A DNA stretch of 64,000 nt from Malassezia japonica (Eukaryota; Basidiomycota; Malasseziomycetes; Malasseziales; Malasseziaceae). The stretch covers positions 744,001-808,000 of the forward strand of contig NC_083371.1 in NCBI RefSeq assembly GCF_029542785.1, read 5' to 3'. The notes under the pieces were generated by a model. That model was not told where the DNA came from. It saw only the letters and a program-made list of their open reading frames with translations, and made no database searches. Made by a program: the position numbers and the translations under genes. Shown here piece by piece: positions 50,207-60,059 of the stretch. The first letter of the stretch is position 1. Every line of letters starts with the position of its first letter.

Positions 50207-53200
50207 ATGAGTGGCAAACAAGTAAACCCAAACACCAACGAACAAACTACGAACGTGAACACTGCTTCATCTTCCAACGATGCTGCCCCTTCTGCTTCGT
50301 CAGCGGCTAACGCCAAGAATGTAAGCCGCGAAGAGGCGCTGGAACACCCTCACCGCTACCATGCGAACGCCGTGATGCGCGCGCTCGAGACGGACCAGCT
50401 CAAGGGTCTCTCGAACGACGAGGCGAAGAGCCGCGTGCAGACCTATGGTCAAAACCAGCTTGATAAGGGCGATAGCGTCAGCATCACCAAGATCTTGCTG
50501 AATCAGATCGCCAACTCCATGACGTTGGTCCTGATCATTGCAATGATTGTCGCTTTCGCTATCCAGTCGTGGATCGAGGGTGGCGTTATTGCCGGTGTTG
50601 TTGGCATTAACGTCTTTGTCGGCTTCTTCCAAGAGTTCTCGGCAGAGAAGACGATGAACTCGCTTCGTTCGCTCGCGTCGCCTACCGCGCGCGTGATTCG
50701 CTCGGGCCAGTCAGTGACGATTGCCGCCCCGGAAGTTGTTCCGGGCGATATTCTCGAGCTCACGACCGGTGATACGGTTCCTGCCGACTGCCGCATTCTG
50801 GACATGATGAACTTTGAGACGGACGAGGCCCTGCTCACCGGTGAGTCGCTCCCAGTGGCGAAAGACCACTCGGAAATTTTCCCCCCGAGCGCGGAGGGCG
50901 ACGAGGTGGGCGTTGGCGACCGCCTGAACATGGCGTACACCTCTTCGACTGTCTCCAAGGGCCGCGCGACGCTCGTTGTGACCGGCACGGGTATGAACAC
51001 AGAGATTGGTCGGATTGCCAACGCGCTGCAGGGCGCCTCGAAGGGCAACAAGATTCGCGAGGTCAAGCGCAACGCATACGGCAAGGCCCGGCCCCACCAC
51101 TACGTCCAGGCCGGTGCCCTGACTGTCTGGGACCAGGTCCTGGCATTTTTGGGCCTGACCAAGGGTACCCCGCTCCAAATTCTCCTCGCCAAGCTCGCCG
51201 TGCTCCTTTTTATTATTGCTGTGATCTTTGCGATTATTGTATTTGCTTCTAACAACTGGTCGGACACCGAGGTGATTATCTACGCTGTTGCCACCGGTGT
51301 CTCGATGATTCCCGCCTCGCTTACGGCTGTCCTAACCATTACCATGTCGATGGGCAGCCGCGCGATGGTCAAACGTAATGTGATTGTGCGCAAGCTCGAG
51401 TCGCTCGAGGCGCTTGGCTCGATCACGGATATTTGCTCAGACAAGACGGGTACCCTCACCCAAGGCAAGATGGTTGTCAAAAAGGCCTGGCTTCCTTCGA
51501 TTGGCCAATTGGCCGTGTCGGAGAGCAGCGAGCCGTTCAATCCCAAGAACGCCGATGTGACGCACATGGGCGGCAACCCTGCCGAGGATGAAGAAGGACT
51601 TCACCAAGATATCCAAGGCGATGTTGTCGCAAGCGAAGGCGCTGCCAAGGACCTCGACCAAGACAAATACAAGCCGCTGGTCCAGTATATTACGGTTGCG
51701 TCGATCTGCAATCTGGCCAAGGTGTTTTACGACTCGGAAAACAACCAGTGGGAAGCGCACGGTGACCCCACCGAGTGTGCACTGCAGACGTTTGCGTGCC
51801 GCTTTGACATGGGCTCTGACAAGCTCAAGGTTCCCCACGAGGACGATAACGAGAAGGGGCACAGCAGCGCCGAGTGGAAGCTGGTCTCCGAATACCCCTT
51901 TGACAGCAGCGTCAAGCGCATGGCTGTTACCTACACCAACTCTAACACCGGCCAGAACCGTGCGCTGATGAAGGGTGCTGTGGAGATGGTCATGCAGGCC
52001 TGCACGGACGTGCAACTCGAGTCGAGCAAGGAGCCGCTCGAGGAGGACATGAAGGAAAACATTCTGAGCCAGATGGAGGCGCTCGCCAAGCAGGGTCTGC
52101 GTGTCCTGGCGCTCGCGAGCCGTGAGCTGTCTGACTCGGAGGCGAGCAAGGGCTCGGAGCTCAGCCGCGAGGCGGTCGAGTCCAAGATGACCTTTATCGG
52201 TCTCGCCGGTATTTACGACCCTCCCCGTCAGGAGAGCAAAGGTGCCGTGGAGACCTGCCACCGCGCTGGTATTGAAGTACACATGCTTACGGGTGACCAT
52301 CCCGGCACGGCGCGTGCCATTGCTGAGCAGGTCGGTATTCTGTCGCCGGCTGGCCGCCTGGCGCGTCACCATTCGCAGGATGTTATGGATGCGCTCGTGA
52401 TGACTGCTACACAGTTTGACCGTCTTACGGACGAGCAGATCGACCGTCTTCCTGTCCTGCCCCTGGTTATTGCCCGTTGCGCGCCCCAGACCAAGGTCCG
52501 CATGATTGAGGCACTGCACCGCCGTCGCCGCTACTGTGCGATGACTGGTGACGGTGTAAACGATTCGCCCTCGCTCAAGCTTTCGGATGTGGGTATTGCG
52601 ATGGGTCAGGCTGGCTCGGATGTGGCCAAGGATGCGTCTGACATTGTGCTGACGGACGACAACTTTGCCTCGATCGGCAACGCGATTGAAGAGGGCCGCC
52701 GCATGTACAACAACATCCAAAAGTTTGTGCTGCATCTGCTCTCGCAGAACGTCGCCCAGGCCTGTGTGCTGCTGATTGGTCTTGCCTTTAAGGATCACAC
52801 TACGCTCTCCGTCTTCCCGCTGAGCCCTGTCGAGATTCTTTACATTATCATGGTTACGAGCGGTTTCCCTGCGATGGGTCTCGGTATGGAGCAGCCTGCG
52901 CCGGATATCATGGAGCAGAAGCCCAACACATCGCGCTTTGGTATCTTTACGGTGGAGATGCTTACGGACCTGCTCGCGTACGGCCTGTGGATGGCTTCGC
53001 TCTGTCTTGCCACGTTCTCGCTGATTGTCTACCGCTGGGGCGGTGGCGACCTGGGTTCGGACTGCAACAACTCGTACAACGACTCGTGTGACGTTGTTTT
53101 CCGTGCGCGCGGCGCGACGTTTACCGTGCTCACCTGGTTCTCGCTTTTCCTTGCGTGGGAGGTGGTCAACATGCGCCGCTCCTTCTTCCGCATGCACGAC

Positions 53201-53527
53201 GACTCGTCAATCTTTGTTCAATGGTTCAAGGACACCTGGAGGAACAAGTTCCTCTTTGCCTGCGTTGTGCTCGGCTTTTTGAGTGTCTTCCCGATCGTCT
53301 ACATTCCGGGCCTGAACCATGTGGTGTTCCTGCACAAGCAGCCGCAAGGTTGGGAGTGGGGCATCATCTTTGTCTGCACCTTCCTCTTCTTTTGCGGTGT
53401 GGAGCTCTGGAAGTTTTTGAAGCGCATCTACTTCCGCCGCAAGGCCAAGAAGGAAGAGAAAGAGGGTCTTCACCTTCACGATGTGCCTACGATGGAAACG
53501 CAAAAGGAGAAGGATGAGGAGGCGTAA
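50207..53527 (+). CDS. ENA1: ENA-type Na+/K+-exporting P-type ATPase (type IID)
   Basis: 1106 residues from the ATG at 50207; an upstream GTG in the same frame was rejected. A Ser/Asn/Thr-rich leader precedes the cation ATPase N-terminal domain (YHANAVMRALETDQLKGLSN). Catalytic motifs: TGES in the actuator domain, SDKTGTLTQGKM with phosphorylated Asp412, the KGA nucleotide-binding motif and MTGDGVNDSPSLK in the hinge. About ten membrane helices are visible, with hydrophobic pairs near residues 110-145 and 320-385 and more at the C-terminus. Similarity to the fungal Ena group suggests export of Na+, Li+ or K+ at the plasma membrane at high pH or salt. It ends convergently with TAF8, 47 bp apart. 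Confidence 0.93.
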   Translation: MSGKQVNPNTNEQTTNVNTASSSNDAAPSASSAANAKNVSREEALEHPHRYHANAVMRALETDQLKGLSNDEAKSRVQTYGQNQLDKGDSVSITKILLNQIANSMTLVLIIAMIVAFAIQSWIEGGVIAGVVGINVFVGFFQEFSAEKTMNSLRSLASPTARVIRSGQSVTIAAPEVVPGDILELTTGDTVPADCRILDMMNFETDEALLTGESLPVAKDHSEIFPPSAEGDEVGVGDRLNMAYTSSTVSKGRATLVVTGTGMNTEIGRIANALQGASKGNKIREVKRNAYGKARPHHYVQAGALTVWDQVLAFLGLTKGTPLQILLAKLAVLLFIIAVIFAIIVFASNNWSDTEVIIYAVATGVSMIPASLTAVLTITMSMGSRAMVKRNVIVRKLESLEALGSITDICSDKTGTLTQGKMVVKKAWLPSIGQLAVSESSEPFNPKNADVTHMGGNPAEDEEGLHQDIQGDVVASEGAAKDLDQDKYKPLVQYITVASICNLAKVFYDSENNQWEAHGDPTECALQTFACRFDMGSDKLKVPHEDDNEKGHSSAEWKLVSEYPFDSSVKRMAVTYTNSNTGQNRALMKGAVEMVMQACTDVQLESSKEPLEEDMKENILSQMEALAKQGLRVLALASRELSDSEASKGSELSREAVESKMTFIGLAGIYDPPRQESKGAVETCHRAGIEVHMLTGDHPGTARAIAEQVGILSPAGRLARHHSQDVMDALVMTATQFDRLTDEQIDRLPVLPLVIARCAPQTKVRMIEALHRRRRYCAMTGDGVNDSPSLKLSDVGIAMGQAGSDVAKDASDIVLTDDNFASIGNAIEEGRRMYNNIQKFVLHLLSQNVAQACVLLIGLAFKDHTTLSVFPLSPVEILYIIMVTSGFPAMGLGMEQPAPDIMEQKPNTSRFGIFTVEMLTDLLAYGLWMASLCLATFSLIVYRWGGGDLGSDCNNSYNDSCDVVFRARGATFTVLTWFSLFLAWEVVNMRRSFFRMHDDSSIFVQWFKDTWRNKFLFACVVLGFLSVFPIVYIPGLNHVVFLHKQPQGWEWGIIFVCTFLFFCGVELWKFLKRIYFRRKAKKEEKEGLHLHDVPTMETQKEKDEEA

Positions 53528-53574
53528 TTTTGTTTGTAGAGTATACCTGGATTCAATGAGACAATTATAATACA

Positions 53575-54673
53575 TCATTGCACTACGAAGCGGCGCGGGC
53601 GCTTGGCGACGCTGCCTTCGTCAGCACCGCCGCGCAGCCGCGCCGTGTACAGGTTCGCGCTCGGCAGGCGACTATCGTTGGCGCCCAGCGAGGCGTACCA
53701 GCTCGACTTGTAGTTTACCGCACGCAGCAGGGGTTTCTTGGTATCCAGGGCCACAGGGGGCAGCGGCGCGTGCACCTGCGCCGCATTTTCAGTCAGGGTG
53801 GTATCGGGGGCGGGTTCAGGCTGCGACGGCGCCGCGGCTGGCTCCGCGGCCGGGGACGGCCCGGCCGGTGCCGCAGGCTCCGTGGCGGCGGGCTCGGACG
53901 ACTTCGCGGGCTCCGAGGGCACGGGCGGCGCAGGAGCGGACGTCTGTGTCGTCTCGATCTCTTCGATCTTGGCGTCCTCACCCTCTTTGAGCTGCAGCTC
54001 GGGCAGGGCGGCCTTATCCGTCTCGCGGATCAGTCGCCGGAGCGACGTCTCGACGAGGCGTGCGTTATCGAGCTTGCGGTTCACCAGCTGCATCATCGGC
54101 AGCTCCGACAGCATCTGCGTCGCATACACTGGCGTAAACATCCAGCAGTGGCGCGGGGGCTGCGGCGGCAAATGATCGGGCACGACATCGTTCATGAGTT
54201 TTTTCCACACGGATTTTTCGTCCTTTTCTTCGTCCTCGTCCTCGTCGTCGGACGGGAGAAACTCAGCCATGGGGTCCGCCCACTCCTCCGTCTCGCGGCG
54301 CGCCTGCGGGAGGCGGAGGCGGGTACGCTCGGCGCTGTGCTCGCCGGCTTCGCGGGCGTACGACATAAGCGACGGCCCGTCGATGCCGAGGTACTCGTAG
54401 GTATACAGCACATCATGCACCGTCGGCGACTGCCTATTCGACTGCGCAGCAAGCTGTGAGGCGCTCCGCGTGAGGGTCATCAAGACTGGGTAAGATACGG
54501 CACATACAGTCGTCGACCAATTCGGTCATGCGGCGGATCGCGCTCGATTGCGCGCCTTCGTACCCACACTGCTGCGCAATACGCACCAGCAGCTCGTGGA
54601 TCACATACTCTGCGTCGGGCATGCCGAGATCCGGCTTTGCGCGGCCGGGCGGCCGGTACGTCGTCACGCCCAT
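53575..54673 (-). CDS. TAF8: TFIID subunit TAF8, one 22-nt intron
   Basis: 358 residues from exons 54508-54673 and 53575-54485. The intron (54486-54507, 22 nt) has GTATGT and CTTACCCAG. Joined, the N-terminus forms a histone fold (DAEYVIHELLVRIAQQCGYE, MTELVDD, then SASQLAAQSNRQSPTVHDVL). The TAF8 C-terminal motif VVPDHLPPQPPRHCWMFTPVY follows. A long Pro/Ala/Glu-rich tail ends in a basic RPRRFVVQ, possibly a nuclear signal. TAF8 pairs with TAF10 within TFIID. The start codon is 42 bp from the divergent YCH1-like gene, with GTGGAG between them. Confidence 0.88.
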
Positions 54674-54715
54674 CGTCACGGAGGCGTGGAGGAACTCTCG
54701 GCCGAAGTGACCTCC

Positions 54716-55216
54716 ATGCTCGGCTCGGCTCGTGCGGCGCCTCGGCGTGGCTTGTCCCAGTACTTTGTGCGCAACGCTTCCAGGATGTCCTTCACACCGC
54801 CCTACAAGTACGTAGACGCGGATGCGCTCGCACAAGAACTGCGTTCGCGTGCTGCCCAGCCGAAAAAGCTGGCGGTCGTCGACGTGCGCGACGACGACTA
54901 CGAAGGTGGCCACATTGTCGGTGCGATCCATGCGCCGTCGTCGACGTTCCTGGACCGTGTCGACTCGCTCGTGAAGGATATGGCGGACTATGAACAGGTC
55001 GTCTTTCACTGCTCTTTGTCACAGCAGCGGGGACCCAAGTCTGCGCGCATCTTCCGCGAGACGCGCGACGCACAGACGGCGGCCGGCAAGCTCTCGGGGG
55101 CCACGGAGCAGCAGGTGCTCGTGCTCCGCGACGGCTTTGCGAACTTTGGCCCCAAGTTCAAGGACGACAAGGATCTCGTGCAAGACTGGGACGAAGAGTC
55201 GTGGAAGTGGCGTTAA
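54716..55216 (+). CDS. YCH1: Rhodanese/Cdc25-like phosphatase (Ych1/Ibp1 type)
   Basis: 166 residues. The rhodanese-like fold carries VVDVRDDDYEGGHIVGAIHA and the phosphatase loop HCSLSQQRG (Cys-x5-Arg), the arrangement of Cdc25-related and Ych1/Ibp1/Acr2 enzymes. A second in-frame ATG lies at 54785 (MSFTPPYKYVD), where most family members begin. The extra 23 residues (MLGSARAAPRRGLSQYFVRN) are basic without acidic residues, as in a mitochondrial presequence. Either start is possible, so dual location is conceivable. The substrate could be phosphotyrosine proteins or arsenate; sequence does not decide. Confidence 0.87.
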   Translation: MLGSARAAPRRGLSQYFVRNASRMSFTPPYKYVDADALAQELRSRAAQPKKLAVVDVRDDDYEGGHIVGAIHAPSSTFLDRVDSLVKDMADYEQVVFHCSLSQQRGPKSARIFRETRDAQTAAGKLSGATEQQVLVLRDGFANFGPKFKDDKDLVQDWDEESWKWR

Positions 55217-55365
55217 TAGCACTATGTAAGATACGTTGGGTCACGGCGGTTGGCTCCGGCTTCTACGGTGGCGCATGACACCCTGCCGTGCGCCAAGGCG
55301 GCTTTGAAGTGGAGGTAGAGTCGGCGACCCGAATTTTGCGCAGCTTCTCTCGCGCTCCACGCACG

Positions 55366-57358
55366 ATGGCGACCGCGGCTGAGCACGGCATGAGCGAGCG
55401 TACGGGCTCGAACATTCAGGTACAGAGAGAAAAGGCGGATGTGGCGTCTGACCTCCCGCCACAGTGCCGCACACCCGTGACGGCGGCGGCGCTTGCGGCG
55501 CTCCCCGACAATTTGGAAGGCGGCCCTGCTCTCCGGGGCAATCTCTCCCGCAGGGCGAGTGTATCAGAAGCAAGCGATACTGGAAGCACACGCTCTGTTG
55601 TCGATGCGGTACGTGTTGATACTTATGCAGCTTGATCTCTCGCTCTCCCTACCCTACTGGCTGGCGTACGTGCGTGCCGAGGCGACACGCTACGCCGAGG
55701 ATCTGGACCGCCGTATGCATACGCTGTTGGACGAGCAAAGCACCGACGGACGTGCATTGCGTGCGCCGCTGGCCATGGTCGCGCACCAGCTCGATGCCGC
55801 CTACCATGCGGTGGGGCACATGTCGCAGCGCCTGCCGACGTCCACTGCTCTGTTCGAGAGCATCCCCTCGCGCAACGACCTGCACGGAAAGATGAGAACG
55901 CTGATCCACGACTGGGAGCACCGTGCACGCACCTTTCATCCTACGCTCTTCACGCCATCCGTGCCACTGTCGCTGCGGTCGGTGGAGCTGGAAGGCGTCG
56001 CCGATGGCAAGGTGGCACTCGTCGACGAGCTGCCTGCGTGGACGTATGCATCTCCCCTGGACATGATCCAAGGCGAATGGACATCCGGTGTCTATGTTCC
56101 GAGCACGTCCGAAGTCTCGGAGGAGGTGCACCGCCGTCTGAACCACTTTTTTGAGCAAATGTACAATATTCCGATGCACCTGAGCGCTGGTGCGCTACCT
56201 GCGCGCATCGTCGCGTTGGAGCAGCCCGCGTCCGACCTGCTGCACCGCTTCGAAGAGACGCTCGATTCGGTGAGCAAGCGCGGGCGTGCCGGTGCCACCG
56301 AGTTCGTGCACCGTGCGAGCCGTGCGGTGCACGACATGGAGGACGCCGTGTACCAGGCGGCGTGTGAACTCGCGCGCGAAGGGCGAGTTTTGATTTCGTA
56401 CGATAACCTCCCCATGCTGTGGCGCAACAACGACTGCATCCACACAGGCTATCGGTTCATCCCCGTGCGGAACTGGACGACGCTACTGCGCAGCATCTTT
56501 CAAATCCACAACGAGACGGGCAACATCCACACACACCTTGGCGGCCTGGTGCTCGTTGCTGGCCTGTACTACTTTGCCGGTGCGCTGGACTCCCTCACGA
56601 CGCCGATGGACCGCTGGATCCAGACGCTCTATCTGATTGCGGCGGCCAAGTGTCTTGCGTGCTCCGTGTCGTGGCATGTGATGGCCGGGTGTGCGGACCT
56701 GCAGTGGTTCCAGTGCTTTGCGTGTATTGACTACACCGGCATTTCCTGGCTGGTCGCTGCGTCGCTGCTTACGCTGGTGTACAATGGCTTTTACTGCCAG
56801 CCCCACTTGATTGCCTTGTACTCGGTCGGTGTCTTTGCGCTCGGCGCGACGATGGGCATCCTTCCCTGGGCGCCGTGGTTTGACGATCCCAAGAACCGCT
56901 CGCTGCGTATTTCCCTCTTCATTTTCATGGCGCTGGTCGGTCTCGTGCCCTTCTCTCACGGCGCGTACCTGCACGGCTTTTGGCGGATGTATGCCTTTTA
57001 CGCGCCGGTGCTCCCCAGTCTGGCGTCGTACGTGGCGGGTGTTGCGGTGTATGCGATGCGCTTTCCCGAGAAGTACTGGCCCGGGCGCTTTGACCTCGTG
57101 GGCCACTCACACCAGATGTGGCACATTGCGATTGTGGTGGCGATTGCGCTGCACTTCCGCGCCATCCTCCTCTTTCACGAGAACCGCTTCGCGTACAGCC
57201 ACGTGAGTGGATCGTGTCCCTCGATGCAGTGGCCGTCGCTCAACGTGGCGGCCGCCTGGCCCTGGCTATCGCTGCAGGCATCGAGTACCTGGCCGTGGCT
57301 CGTAGAGAATCTCGGCGCGGTGCGCGGCGCACTGTCGCAGCATCTGCCCGACTTGTAG
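55366..57358 (+). CDS. AdipoR/hemolysin-III (PAQR, IZH-like) membrane protein with long N-terminus, one 22-nt intron
   Basis: 656 residues from exons 55366-55608 and 55631-57358. The intron is 22 nt (GTACGT donor, CTTATGCAG end) and joins VVDA to LDLSLSLPYWLAYVRAE. About 375 residues of soluble, partly helical sequence precede the PAQR membrane domain. Zinc-binding family motifs are present: NETGNIHTHLGG, SVSWHVMAGC in place of the usual S-x3-H, and VGHSHQMWHI with the two C-terminal histidines. Seven or so helices follow. Fungal Izh proteins act in sterol and zinc homeostasis. The long front part has no domain that I recognise. Confidence 0.88.
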
Positions 57359-57426
57359 ATAAGGTAACCATGTACGATCAATGGCAGCCACAGGCGCTGT
57401 ACCAAGCATGGCTACGGTATCTGCGA

Positions 57427-58741
57427 CTACGCTTGCTCGTTCTTTGACGATGCCTTCTCCGACTCGTCGTTCGACGAGACGATCGCCGCGGCCGCGTCCT
57501 CGCTGGCCTGATCCACTTCTTCTTCGCTCGCGCCCTGACCCGAGAGCACGCGCGGGATGGCCGAGAGCAGGCCACCCGAGCCCAAGCCGTTGAGGGAGAG
57601 GGCCACGTTGCGTTGCGCAGCGTTGCTACCGCCAAACAGCGACTGCTGCTGTGCGTCCTGTTGGAGGTGCGTGCGGAAGACCGGGGGGACGTTCTCTGGT
57701 GTGTCGTAGCCAACCTTGTTCTCCACGCGCTGCTTCACCCACTGGTACCACTCCTGCTTGGTGCGGTCGCCGAGCATGGCCACAATGAGGAGGGTCATAT
57801 TATCGCAGCCAATGCCACCGACTTCTGCGTCGGGAGCGAGGCACCGGTCAATGATGTCTTCGCAGATGGTGGTGAGCTCCTTCTCCTGCGCAATCCCTCT
57901 CCGGACGAGATCGACCACCTGTTGGTTCGACAAGCAGTCCCAAATACCGTCGCATGCGAGTACCAAAAACTCCTCCTCGCCGGTGTAGTCGTGCGAAATC
58001 ACCTGGGGGTCGGCCGTGACAATTTGCTGCTCGGCGGGCAGCGAGGCGTTCTGCTTGAACTCAAAGTCGCCCAGCGCGCGGCTCAGCGCCAGGTTGCCGT
58101 TCACACGGTCGAACTCGACAAAGCCGCCCGCGTTGAGGATGCGCGAGTGCTCCTCGGGGTTGCTCGGCTTATGGTCATAGCTCATCGGCTTGGCCTCACC
58201 AGAGAGGCCGAGCACGCAACGCGAATCGCCCGAGTTGGCGCAGTAGATACGGCGGCCATTCGTCTCCGACTCGGGCACGAGCAGCGCAGCAACCGCGGTA
58301 CAGCCCGATGTGTCGTTCGCGTACACGGGGTCTGCTGTGAGATAAGCAACGTACCGATACGAAGATCCTCGTCAGTCTTGAGGAAGGCACGGCGCAGCGC
58401 CGACTCCCACTTGTGCTCCTTGAACTCGGGCAGTTCCACGAGACGGCCATGCACCGTGCGGCCTGCGTACCGTGCAACGTTTGCGCCTGAATGAGAAAAA
58501 ATAGAAACGTACCGCCGTGGCCGTCGTACACAGCAAAAAAGCTCACGCGCTCCTTCGACGGCACATTCACGTCCTCCGGGAGGTTCAGCACAGCAGCGTG
58601 CGCGTCCTCCATCGAGATACGCCAGCCCTGCATGTCGGACACGCAGTACAGGTGACGGTCATCCTCACCACGCGACGTGCGCTGTCTTAGAAATGATCCA
58701 CGTACCTTGTCCACAATGGGCTCCGAAAGAATTTGTCCCAT
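57427..58741 (-). CDS. PTC2: PP2C-type Ser/Thr phosphatase, three ultrashort introns
   Basis: 414 residues from exons 58706-58741, 58513-58681, 58355-58486 and 57427-58334. Introns are 24, 26 and 20 nt; the last has a second CAG three bases on, giving 23 nt and one residue less. PP2C metal-binding motifs are present: [64 protein letters not shown] and ACDGIWDCL. The C-terminal 100 residues are acidic and low-complexity. The N-terminal MGQ could be myristoylated, as in related enzymes. It belongs to the Ptc2/Ptc3 group that dampens stress MAP kinase and checkpoint signals; the exact paralogue is uncertain. Confidence 0.92.
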
Positions 58742-58939
58742 TTTTAAATCGTGTTGGTACTTCCCCCAGACTCAATCACCGGAGCGAAGAACGAGGGCCC
58801 GCGACAACGATCGCTCGGTCGCGCTGCGCTGTTTGGCACGTTGCTGCGCGCGCCGGGCGGCTGACCTCGGCCGAGGATTCACGTGACGGCCTCTTTTAGT
58901 TTTGCATCGCCAGCGCCGCCTCCGCTTGTGGACGAGAAG

Positions 58940-60009
58940 ATGGTGCGTATGCGCACGGCTCACAGCAGCGTCCTATTGTGCTTTCGGGGCACACCCGTTC
59001 TTTGAACCAGATCAAGTTCAATCGCGAGGGCGATTTGCTGTTCTCGGTTTCCAAGGATAACCTAGTCAACGCGTGGTTCTCGCACAATGGCGAGCGCCTC
59101 GGCACCTACAACGGCCACAACGGTACCGTGTGGTCGGTGGACGTGGACAACACCTCGACGCTGCTCGTGACTGGCTCGGCTGACAACCAGATGCGTCTGT
59201 GGGAGGTCAAGACGGGCCAGTGCCTCTATACGTGGGAGTTCCCTACCGCGGTCAAGTGCGTGCAGTTCAACCGCGACGGCACCGAGATTCTGATGATCAC
59301 GGAAGAGCGTATGGGCTACCGCGGCGCGCTGCGCGTGTTCAAGGTGAACCGCGACCCGGCGTCCTGGACGAAGCAGGCGGACGAGCCGACGCGCACCGTC
59401 ACCTTCTCGGGCTCCAAGGCGACCGTCGCCTCGTTTGACGCCCTCGACCACCACATCATCACTGGTCACGAAAACGGAAAGGTGGCGCTCTACGGCCACG
59501 ACTCCGAGTACCCGGAATCGGGCATCGACGCGGAGCTCGAGCTGCACCACGTCGACGCGCACACCGACACCATCACCGATTTGCAGCTGGGCTGGGACAA
59601 GACCTACTTGGTCACCTCGTCCAAGGACAAGTCGTCGAAGCTCCTCGACGCGCTCAAGCTCGACATCATCAAGACATACGCGACCGACACGCCGCTCAAC
59701 TCGGCCATCGCGCACCCCACGCGCCCGTACGTGATTGTCGGCGGTGGTCAGGAGGCGATGAGCGTCACGACCACCAGCTCGCGCCAGGGCAAGTTCGAGT
59801 CGCGCTTCTGGCACAAGGTGTTTGAGGAGGAGTGCGCACGCCTCCCGGGCCACTTTGGTCCCATCAACACCCTCGCCATCCACCCGACGGGCAAGGCGTA
59901 CGCGAGCGGCGGAGAGGACGGCTACGTCCGTGTCAACTGGTTTGACCCTACCTTCTTCACCGCAAAGCCGTACGGCAACGAATTTGAAATCCCGGAGGAG
60001 GACGAGTAG
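58940..60009 (+). CDS. TIF34: Translation initiation factor eIF3 subunit i, ATG-only first exon
   Basis: 347 residues from exons 58940-58942 and 58969-60009. The first exon codes only the ATG, followed by an intron with a GTGCGT donor. The acceptor is a tandem CAGCAG: using the second (26-nt intron) gives MRPIVLSGHTRSLNQIKFNR, which matches the family; the first (23 nt) adds one Gln. Seven WD40 blades follow, including the signature DNLVNAWFSHNGERLGTYNG and the C-terminal GKAYASGGEDGYVRVNWFD. eIF3i is part of the eIF3 scaffold on the 40S subunit. Confidence 0.95.
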
Positions 60010-60059
60010 AGAGATAGCACGATACCACCGACGCCTTTCATCACGTGCCAACGAACACG

